NCBI GenBank assembly: GCA_964444885.1
Contig: CAYUIZ010000003.1
Coordinates: forward strand, 29,181-93,180
From: CAYRGQ01 sp964444885
GTDB taxonomy: Bacteria > Bacteroidota > Bacteroidia > Sphingobacteriales > Sphingobacteriaceae
DNA: 64,000 nucleotides
Direction of reading: 5' to 3'
This document shows, in pieces, positions 16,505-22,932 of this stretch; positions within the stretch are counted from its first letter, which is position 1, and the number at the start of each line of letters is the position of its first letter. The notes under the pieces were generated by a model that was not told the DNA's origin, made no database searches, and saw only the letters and a list, made by a program, of their open reading frames with translations. The position numbers and the translations under genes are program-made.

Positions 16505-17068
16505 ATGGCAGAACTCAAGGACCACAAAGTGGCTATTTTAACCGAGAAAGGTTTTGAGGAAATCGAATTGACCAGTCCAAAGGACGCGCTGGAACTGGCC
16601 GGCGCCGTCGTGCACATCATATCGCCTCAGCGCGACACGGTCCGCAGCATAGTAAAAGGGGAGTGGAAGACTGATTTTCCGGTGGACGTGCCGCTGGATG
16701 AGGCGCTGCCCGGGGATTACGATGCCCTATTGATTCCCGGAGGTGTTGTCAATCCCGATAAGCTTCGCACAAACGAAGAAGCCTTGCGCTTTGTACGCCA
16801 TTTTTTTGAGGCCGGCAAGCCCGTCGCGGCCATTTGTCACGGCCCACAGGTGCTTATCAACGCCGTAGTCGTGGAGGGCAGGTCGATGACTTCCGTAGAC
16901 GCCATTAAAATTGACCTCGTCAACGCGGGGGCTAATTGGCAGGATAGCGAGGTGGTCGTGGACCGCGGGCTGGTGACCAGCCGCACGCCCGAGGACCTGC
17001 CGGCGTTTAATACGGCCCTCGTCGAGGAGTTTGCCAAGCAGCATCCGGTGACGCCTTCATCCCGGTAG
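16505..17068 (+). CDS. DJ-1/PfpI family protein (YhbO/PfpI-type)
   Basis: 187 residues from ATG 16505. The class I glutamine amidotransferase-like fold shows E18 in EKGFEEIEL, LIPGGVVNPDKL, and the nucleophile elbow AAIC111HGPQ. PfpI/YhbO relatives are deglycases or chaperone-like proteases that protect against glyoxal, oxidative and osmotic stress. There is no signal peptide, so it is cytoplasmic. It stands alone and follows a terminator, so it is likely separately regulated. Confidence 0.93.
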   Translation: MAELKDHKVAILTEKGFEEIELTSPKDALELAGAVVHIISPQRDTVRSIVKGEWKTDFPVDVPLDEALPGDYDALLIPGGVVNPDKLRTNEEALRFVRHFFEAGKPVAAICHGPQVLINAVVVEGRSMTSVDAIKIDLVNAGANWQDSEVVVDRGLVTSRTPEDLPAFNTALVEEFAKQHPVTPSSR

Positions 17069-17141
17069 GGAACGTGGAAACCAGTGCTTTGTGGCAAGTC
17101 GCATCGTTGTCCTGTGATTCGCAAATTAATTGCTATAATTG

Positions 17142-17172
17142 TTTGATTATTGACCGAATAAACGTACATTTG
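17142..17172 (+). promoter_or_regulatory. promoter of rpmH
   Basis: TTTG (17142-17145), a 19-base spacer and TACATTTG (17165-17172) match the Bacteroidota -33/-7 consensus exactly. Transcription should start near 17178, within or next to the inverted repeat 17174-17189. Confidence 0.8.
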
Positions 17173-17173
17173 C

Positions 17174-17189
17174 ACTCCGAAATCGGAGT
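17174..17189 (+). repeat. inverted repeat at the expected 5' end of the rpmH transcript
   Basis: ACTCCGAAATCGGAGT is a 16-base perfect palindrome that can fold as a hairpin with a 6-bp stem and AAAT loop. It sits just after the -7 box, so it could be a 5' stabilising hairpin or a protein-binding site. Confidence 0.5.
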
Positions 17190-17230
17190 AGGTTATATAT
17201 AACGCATCAAGAAATACATTACAATAGGTC

Positions 17231-17389
17231 ATGAAAAGAACATTTCAGCCATCGCGACGCAAGAGAAAGAACAAACATGGATTCAGGGAGCGCATGAGCT
17301 CAGCCAACGGTCGTCGTGTGCTTGCCGCACGCCGGGCGAAGGGAAGAAAACGCCTGAGCGTATCTGACGAGGCCCGCCACAAGCGCTAG
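17231..17389 (+). CDS. rpmH: 50S ribosomal protein L34
   Basis: 52 residues, starting MKRTFQPSRRKRKNKHGF and continuing RMSSANGRRVLAARRAKGRK, the nearly invariant L34 sequence; the C-terminus is slightly extended (RLSVSDEARHKR). It is a basic protein of the large subunit. It is driven by the perfect promoter at 17142-17172 and heads rpmH-rnpA-yidD-tsaB. dnaA is not next to it, which is usual in Bacteroidota. Confidence 0.97.
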   Translation: MKRTFQPSRRKRKNKHGFRERMSSANGRRVLAARRAKGRKRLSVSDEARHKR

Positions 17390-17455
17390 GGTCGCGTATG
17401 GCCGGTGACTGCTTGTGTCCGGAGCCCGCGCCGGTTTCTGGATTAGTCATCGATC

Positions 17456-17827
17456 ATGAAAAGATATACATTCAAGAAGGAAGAACGGTTATGTGCCAAA
17501 CGGTCGATTGACGACCTGTTCACGAACGGTTCTTCCTTTGTTTTATATCCCTTTCGTATCGTTTACCGGCGCAGGCCCCTTGCCGGCGGCGCTGTACAAA
17601 TGCTGGTTTCCGTGCCCAAGCGCCGGTTTCCCCGCGCTTTCGACCGGAACCTGCTGAAGCGCCGCATCCGCGAGTGCTACCGGCTCCACAAAGAAGCTTA
17701 TCTGTATCCCGAGGCCCCGCAAGCGGAGGAGCAATTGCTGTTGGCTATCCAATACATCGGCAAAGAGGTGCTGGACTACGCGGCAATCTGTAATCGCCTA
17801 ACCCAAGCGTTAGCTAAATTGAAGTGA
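17456..17827 (+). CDS. rnpA: ribonuclease P protein component
   Basis: 123 residues. It contains FKKEERLCAKRSIDDLF at the N-terminus and the RNR-type motif FDRNLLKRRIRECYRLHK near residues 61-78, which binds the P RNA. It helps RNase P cut 5' leaders from pre-tRNA. Position between rpmH and yidD is canonical. Its stop is three bases before the yidD start. Confidence 0.96.
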   Translation: MKRYTFKKEERLCAKRSIDDLFTNGSSFVLYPFRIVYRRRPLAGGAVQMLVSVPKRRFPRAFDRNLLKRRIRECYRLHKEAYLYPEAPQAEEQLLLAIQYIGKEVLDYAAICNRLTQALAKLK

Positions 17828-17830
17828 GGT

Positions 17831-18079
17831 ATGTGGGAGCTGCTGTGGGAGAAAGGAATAAAGAGGCTCTTCGGAGCACTTTTCTTGTTGCTGATCCGGG
17901 CATACCAACTGCTTTTGTCCCCAATGCTAGGCGCTTCTTGCCGCTACACGCCCACGTGCTCGCAGTATGGCATCGAAGCGATTCGCAAACACGGACCTTT
18001 CAAAGGCGGCTGGCTCACGCTCAAGCGTATTGGCCGATGCCACCCTTGGGGCGGCCATGGGCACGACCCGGTGCCGTGA
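17831..18079 (+). CDS. yidD: membrane protein insertion efficiency factor YidD
   Basis: 82 residues with an amphipathic or membrane helix (about 13-32), the CRYTPTCSQYGIEAIRKHG core, and RIGRCHPWGGHGHDPVP at the end: the three conserved cysteines and the HPWGGxGxDPVP tail define the family. It assists YidC in membrane protein insertion. In many bacteria yidC follows; here tsaB follows instead. Confidence 0.96.
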   Translation: MWELLWEKGIKRLFGALFLLLIRAYQLLLSPMLGASCRYTPTCSQYGIEAIRKHGPFKGGWLTLKRIGRCHPWGGHGHDPVP

Positions 18080-18111
18080 TGCCGCCTGTTTCCAACCCCT
18101 GAGACCGCTAT

Positions 18112-18810
18112 ATGAATACACCCCTCATTCTCCACATCGAAACGGCCACGCCGGTATGCGCTGTTGCGCTGTCGGCGGGAAACAATTGTCTGGTGATTCG
18201 CGAACTCGACGAGCCTAATATCCACGCCTCGCAGCTGACGGTATTAATTGAGCAGACCCTCGCCGAGGGCGGCTTTTCCTTTGCCGATCTTGCCGCCGTG
18301 TCGGTCAGCAAGGGTCCGGGATCGTACACGGGCTTGCGTATTGGGGTTTCGACCGCCAAAGGCCTCTGCTACGCGCTGGACATTCCGCTACTTGCGACAC
18401 ATACGCTTGACGCGATGGCAAGGGGTTTCGTGCAGCAACATCCCGAGCGTATGGCGCCCGACGTCTTACTAATGCCCATGATCGACGCGCGCCGCATGGA
18501 AGTGTACACGGCAGCTTACGGTCCCGACCTAAACCGCGTGGCTGATGTAGCCGCGCAGATTATTGATCGCGAGTCCTTCGTCCAGCAGACGGATCGCCGG
18601 AAAATCGTTCTATTTGGCAGCGGTGCGGATAAATTCGTGGAGTTATTTGCCGGGAATGAGGCCGTAACGGTGATTACCGGTTTTAAAAATTCGGCTGCGC
18701 ATCTCGTTGAGCTGGCCGACGCGGCATATCGCGCGGAACAGCTTGAGGACATCGCTTATTTCGAGCCCTTCTATCTGAAGGAATTTGTCGCGACAACGCC
18801 GCGCGCTTAG
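18112..18810 (+). CDS. tsaB: tRNA threonylcarbamoyladenosine biosynthesis protein TsaB
   Basis: 232 residues. HIETATPVCAVALS is the ASKHA phosphate-binding loop and SVSKGPGSYTGLRIGVSTAKGL is the TsaB/TsaD family hallmark, with a degenerate active site typical of TsaB. It partners TsaD and TsaE to make t6A37 on tRNAs reading ANN codons. It lies 32 bases downstream of yidD, making one probable operon of RNA and ribosome functions. Confidence 0.95.
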   Translation: MNTPLILHIETATPVCAVALSAGNNCLVIRELDEPNIHASQLTVLIEQTLAEGGFSFADLAAVSVSKGPGSYTGLRIGVSTAKGLCYALDIPLLATHTLDAMARGFVQQHPERMAPDVLLMPMIDARRMEVYTAAYGPDLNRVADVAAQIIDRESFVQQTDRRKIVLFGSGADKFVELFAGNEAVTVITGFKNSAAHLVELADAAYRAEQLEDIAYFEPFYLKEFVATTPRA

Positions 18811-18876
18811 CCGCACCACCACGTACTATGACATGGCCGACAGGGCCTGAGGGTATGGCGTATGGAGGAACGTGTC

Positions 18877-19854
18877 TTACCCCACCAACAATACTTCCCG
18901 TGCTTTTTTCTCATCTTCCTGCATCTGGGCGATCATTTCTTCCATCGAGCCAAACCATTGGTCGTGGCGGATGAAGTGCAGAAACTTAACACGCAAGGTT
19001 TTGTTGTAGAGGTCCTGGTCGAAATCAAAGAGATGCACCTCAATGCTTCTGCCCAGTCCGTCTACCGTCGGCCGGTTGCCGATGTAGCCCATGCCCGGCA
19101 CGACGATGGAGGGTTGTTCTGGACTGAAATCGCCCGTCGCGATTTCTTCGGGATGGATGAGCGCCACCTCCACGGCGTAAATGCCGTAGGCGGGAATCAG
19201 TTTGTGGGTTTCCGGAATCTGCAAATTAGCGGTGGGGAAGCCGATTTGGCGTCCCAGCTGGTTGCCTCGAATAACCAGTCCGGTCAGTAGAAACGGATAA
19301 CCCAAGTAGTTGTTGGCGGTTTGGATATCCCCTTTGATTAGCGACTCGCGGATCTTTGTGGACGAAACGGCCACGTCTTCGATATCTTGCTCGGGAATCT
19401 GCTCGACTTCATACCCATAAATTTCGGCGAATTTCAATAGGTCTGGCAGCGATCCGACCCGGTCTTTTCCGAAGTGATGGTCGTAGCCAATCACGATTTT
19501 GCGCGTACCGATTTTAGCGACCAAAATATCACGGATGTATTCCTCGGGCGATTGGTTGGAAAAGTCGCGCGTGAAGGGCGTAATGATCAAATGGTCGATG
19601 CCCGCCTCGGCAATCAAGTGGATTTTTTCGGAGAGGTCATTGATTAGGCGCAAGCTGTCATCTTCGGGATGGAGGATCAGGCGCGGGTGAGGGAAAAATG
19701 TCAGCAAAACCGATTCGCCGTTCACTTCCTGCGCACATGCCTTCAGGGTGCTGAGTATTTTCTGATGGCCAATATGGACGCCGTCAAAGGTGCCGATGGT
19801 GACCACGGCATTGTCTAACGGTGTGAAATCGGCGATATCTCGGTAAATCCTCAT
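18877..19854 (-). CDS. ribF: bifunctional riboflavin kinase/FAD synthetase
   Basis: 325 residues. The FMN adenylyltransferase half (about 1-185) has GTFDGVHIGHQKIL and IGYDHHFGKDRVG; the riboflavin kinase half (about 190-310) has GRQIGFPTANLQ and PAYGIYAVEV. It makes FMN and FAD from riboflavin and ATP. It is preceded by a perfect promoter box, so it is transcribed apart from truB even though both lie on the minus strand. Confidence 0.97.
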   Translation of the reverse strand: MRIYRDIADFTPLDNAVVTIGTFDGVHIGHQKILSTLKACAQEVNGESVLLTFFPHPRLILHPEDDSLRLINDLSEKIHLIAEAGIDHLIITPFTRDFSNQSPEEYIRDILVAKIGTRKIVIGYDHHFGKDRVGSLPDLLKFAEIYGYEVEQIPEQDIEDVAVSSTKIRESLIKGDIQTANNYLGYPFLLTGLVIRGNQLGRQIGFPTANLQIPETHKLIPAYGIYAVEVALIHPEEIATGDFSPEQPSIVVPGMGYIGNRPTVDGLGRSIEVHLFDFDQDLYNKTLRVKFLHFIRHDQWFGSMEEMIAQMQEDEKKAREVLLVG

Positions 19855-19872
19855 CCTGCGCTAAATTTTGTG

Positions 19873-19880
19873 CAAAGGTA
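19873..19880 (-). promoter_or_regulatory. -7 promoter box of ribF
   Basis: TACCTTTG on the minus strand, a perfect TAnnTTTG, lies 18 bases upstream of ATG 19854, so the leader is very short and leaves no room for an FMN riboswitch. Confidence 0.6.
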
Positions 19881-19926
19881 ATGGTTTTGGCTGCTTGTAT
19901 GAAATGTTTTTGCCCCTGCCGCTTCC

Positions 19927-20643
19927 TTAGGCCGGTTCACTACCGGGTAGGGCTTGAATACTGGCCACTAATTCGTCGAGCTTCCACGCTTCTGCTACAT
20001 TAAACGATCCGCTTCGGGTCCGGCACAGCGAGCCCAGATGGGCGCCAATGCCGAGTGCGCGGCCGAAATCGTGCGCCAATGAGCGGATGTACGTGCCTTT
20101 GCTGCAGACCACCCTGAAATGCACGGACGGAAGTACGATGCCGGTAATCTCAAACTGCGAGATCGTGACGCGCCGGGCCTTCATCTCCACGACCTCACCC
20201 CGCCGGGCTTTTTCATATACGCGTTCCCCGCCCACGCGGATCGCCGAATGCGCTGGCGGGTATTGGTCGATGGGGCCGGTAAACTGATGCGTGGCATGCC
20301 TGATTGCTTCTTCCGTAATGCCGGCAAGGTCGAAGCGCTCATCGATTTCGGTTTCCAGGTCGTATGAAGGCGTGGTAGCTCCTAAAATAATTGATCCGGT
20401 ATATTCTTTTTCCTCAGCTTGGAACTGGTCGATGCGCTTGGTAAACTTGCCGGTACAAATGACCAGCAATCCGGTTGCTAATGGGTCTAATGTGCCGGCG
20501 TGACCGATTTTAAACCGCTTGGGCAATTTTAAATGGCTGATCAGCGTTCGTTTGATTTTATTGACCGCCTGGAAGGACGTCCAGCCGAGCGGCTTGTCGA
20601 CCAGTAGGACCTTTCCCGCTAGGTATTCATCCTGTACAGACAT
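19927..20643 (-). CDS. truB: tRNA pseudouridine(55) synthase TruB
   Basis: 238 residues from ATG 20643 (SVQDEYLAGKVLLVDKPLGW). It has DKPLGWTSFQAVNKI, the catalytic GHAGTLDPLATGLL and the CSKGTYIRSLAHDFG segment. It converts U55 in the T loop of tRNAs. It lacks the C-terminal PUA extension of some homologues. Its start is two bases after the uppP stop, so it is probably translated from the ftsX-DUF3098-uppP-truB transcript. Confidence 0.96.
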   Translation of the reverse strand: MSVQDEYLAGKVLLVDKPLGWTSFQAVNKIKRTLISHLKLPKRFKIGHAGTLDPLATGLLVICTGKFTKRIDQFQAEEKEYTGSIILGATTPSYDLETEIDERFDLAGITEEAIRHATHQFTGPIDQYPPAHSAIRVGGERVYEKARRGEVVEMKARRVTISQFEITGIVLPSVHFRVVCSKGTYIRSLAHDFGRALGIGAHLGSLCRTRSGSFNVAEAWKLDELVASIQALPGSEPA

Positions 20644-20645
20644 CG

Positions 20646-21452
20646 CTAGAGAAACGTGTAAACAATAACGAATGCGCCGACGATGACGCAATAGATGGAG
20701 AAATAAGTGAGTTTGGCTTTTTTGACAAAAGCAATCATCCACTTGCAGGCAAACAGGCCCGACACGAACGCGGCGATGAATCCGACGAGCAGGGGCAACA
20801 CCTCAAATTGTCCGGTGGCGGCAACGCTGTCGCTCTCCGCATCGATGTACATTTTGACGGTTGCTCCCAGAATCAGTGGCAAAACCATCAGAAAAGAGAA
20901 GCGTGCCGCCTTCGACTTGTCATCCCCGAGGAGAATCGAGGTAGCAATGGTAGAACCTGAGCGTGAAATGCCTGGAAAAAGTGCGGCGACGGCCTGAGCC
21001 AGCCCAATCACGAACGAGTCGCGGAAGCTAATGTCTTTGCCGGTTCTTTTGGCTTTGTCCGCAAAAAACAGCAAGGCAGCGGTTACCAGCAACATAAAGC
21101 CCACGAGGCGCAGGTTGGAGAACAGGTCTTCGAGCGTGTCTTTCAGGAAAACACCCACAAGCGCCGCGGGAATCATCGACAGGATGACCATCAGCGCGAA
21201 GCGGGTTTCTTCATTCCATTTGAATTGAAATAGGCCCTTGAATATCTGCCAGATGTCCTTCCGGAATACAACGATCGTGCTTAGCGCGGTGGCAAAATGC
21301 AGGACAATCGCAAATAGTAAGTTGTCTTCGTCGCTGTATTTCAGGCCCAGCACTTCCTGTGCGATCACGATATGCCCGCTGGATGATACGGGCAGGAATT
21401 CCGTTAACCCTTGGACAATGCCAACGATTAACGCTTTAATAATTTCCGTCAT
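20646..21452 (-). CDS. uppP: undecaprenyl-diphosphatase UppP/BacA
   Basis: 268 residues, about eight membrane helices. Catalytic signatures LPVSSSGHIVIAQ (near residue 20) and GISRSGSTIATSILLG (near 160) are intact. It removes a phosphate from undecaprenyl diphosphate to recycle the lipid carrier for peptidoglycan and O-antigen. Its start overlaps the DUF3098 stop by one base. Confidence 0.97.
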   Translation of the reverse strand: MTEIIKALIVGIVQGLTEFLPVSSSGHIVIAQEVLGLKYSDEDNLLFAIVLHFATALSTIVVFRKDIWQIFKGLFQFKWNEETRFALMVILSMIPAALVGVFLKDTLEDLFSNLRLVGFMLLVTAALLFFADKAKRTGKDISFRDSFVIGLAQAVAALFPGISRSGSTIATSILLGDDKSKAARFSFLMVLPLILGATVKMYIDAESDSVAATGQFEVLPLLVGFIAAFVSGLFACKWMIAFVKKAKLTYFSIYCVIVGAFVIVYTFL

Positions 21453-21691
21453 TAACCGTTGTCGTGGTTTTTAGGTTTGGTAAGGATCGCTACTACGCCT
21501 AACGCAAAGCCCGCGACTACAACCAGCGGAGCAATGGTGATTTTTGTGAAGCTATAGATGTCTTCCGAGCCCATCATCAGCAGAAAACCGAGGATGACGA
21601 CAGCGATGCTAGCAATGAAAAGCTGATAGTTTCGCCTGCCGAACACGAGCGGTGATTTCTTGGTGGGTTGTGTTGGTTTTAGTTTTGACAT
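21452..21691 (-). CDS. DUF3098 small membrane protein
   Basis: 79 residues with two membrane helices (about 25-40 and 53-71), a basic Pro/Lys-rich N-terminus and FGRRNYQLF before helix 1. This small protein is found almost only between ftsX and uppP in Bacteroidota. Function is unknown; a role with FtsEX or envelope assembly is inferred from context. Confidence 0.9.
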   Translation of the reverse strand: MSKLKPTQPTKKSPLVFGRRNYQLFIASIAVVILGFLLMMGSEDIYSFTKITIAPLVVVAGFALGVVAILTKPKNHDNG

Positions 21692-21706
21692 TAGTCGCCT
21701 TATTTT

Positions 21707-22585
21707 TTATCGGTACAATTCATTTGATTTTAGCCGCAGGTACTTGCTGACGGCGAAATATGTGCTCAGGCCCGAAATGAGGATGCCGAGCACCACGATG
21801 CTCGCGAAAATCGCGCCGAATTCGAACCAATTGCGCAGGAACACAAGTTCAGGCAATTCGCGTTGCGACAGCTGCAGGATGAACAGCAGCAGCAGGATCG
21901 CAATGAGCGCCCCCAGCAGACCGTGCAGGATGCCGTAGCCCAGAAATGGCCGCCGGATGAAGCCCTTGGTTGCGCCGACCATCTGCATGCTTTTGATCAG
22001 AAAACGCTGGGAATAGATGGATAGTCGTATCGTGTTGTTAATCAGTGCGATGGCAATGAGTAATAACAGCATGGTGAACGCAAGCACAACAAGCCCGATG
22101 ATGCGGATATTTTGGTTGACCATGTCGATCAGGGATTCTTGGTAAACTACTTCATTGACATGGCTATTGGCCGATAGTTTGCTGATAAAATGTTCAATGC
22201 TGTCCGTGTTGGCGTATTCTGCTTTCAGGTAAATATCGATCGATGACAGGAGTGGGTTGTGCCCGAGGAATTCGACGAAGTCCTCGCCCAGGTCCATGGC
22301 AAGATTTTTGGCGGCTTCTTCCTTGCTGATGTAATGCGACCGAAGCACGTAAGGGTCGTTGTTTACATTTTTTTGCAAAGCCAGTACATCGCCCTCGCTC
22401 ACGCCTTCATTGACGATCAGATTGAGTACAATATTTTCTTTGACGTAGTTTGACAAGTTCTTGGCGTGTACCAAGATCAGGCCTAGCAATCCGGTCATCA
22501 GCAAGACCAGTGCGATACTGATTACGGTCGATATGTAAACCGATTTGGTTTTCTTTGACGAGGTACTCAATTCATAGTTTTCCAT
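21707..22585 (-). CDS. ftsX: cell division protein FtsX
   Basis: 292 residues. An N-terminal helix (about 17-38) is followed by an extracytoplasmic domain (about 45-165) and three more helices (about 175-285), the FtsX layout. VGATKGFIRRPFLGYGILHGL is the conserved cytosolic loop. It works with the ATPase FtsE, which is not encoded here, to control peptidoglycan hydrolases at division. It leads the ftsX-DUF3098-uppP-truB operon. A near-consensus box TATTTTCG on the minus strand at 22606-22613 may be the promoter. Confidence 0.93.
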   Translation of the reverse strand: MENYELSTSSKKTKSVYISTVISIALVLLMTGLLGLILVHAKNLSNYVKENIVLNLIVNEGVSEGDVLALQKNVNNDPYVLRSHYISKEEAAKNLAMDLGEDFVEFLGHNPLLSSIDIYLKAEYANTDSIEHFISKLSANSHVNEVVYQESLIDMVNQNIRIIGLVVLAFTMLLLLIAIALINNTIRLSIYSQRFLIKSMQMVGATKGFIRRPFLGYGILHGLLGALIAILLLLFILQLSQRELPELVFLRNWFEFGAIFASIVVLGILISGLSTYFAVSKYLRLKSNELYR

Positions 22586-22932
22586 GGTTGGAAATGTTTT
22601 GCCTGCGAAAATAGCGATTACGGTTGAGATATCCCAACAGGGCAGCGATACGTTTTTGCCAGTTTCGTTGCCGCAATTTCCGGGCCTCGTTCACAGCAAG
22701 GGTTTTGCAGACCCCTTTTTTTAAGGTTTATGTATCGAGAAGGCCAAAGGCGACCCCTGCCCTGATTTCGCCCTGCAACGGTGCGAGCTGCGCTTGGGAG
22801 GGAAAATGGTTAACCATAGGAATGTCACGGCGTTACGGCGGTCGGGCCGATGTTGAAAATATTTCGGTGTATTATATAATTGGTTAATTTTGTATGGACA
22901 TTAAAGCCATACTTAAACTAATATTCCACGTG
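22586..22932. other. divergent intergenic region between ftsX and the M16 peptidase
   Basis: 347 bases. It contains a near-consensus minus-strand box (22606-22613) for ftsX and a perfect plus-strand box (22885-22892) for the peptidase. An open stretch at 22624-22887 has Arg/Cys-rich composition and no recognisable domain, and was not accepted as a gene. Confidence 0.6.
22885..22892 (+). promoter_or_regulatory. -7 promoter box of the M16 peptidase
   Basis: TAATTTTG matches TAnnTTTG, with TTTC at 22862-22865 and a 19-base spacer. Transcription should start a few bases after 22892, so ATG 22894 would be at or before the transcript end and ATG 22933 is the better start. Confidence 0.55.

Noticed and set aside
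22624..22887. 87-codon frame in the ftsX/M16 gap
   Set aside because: Arg/Cys-rich, no domain; it overlaps the promoter box of the M16 gene.
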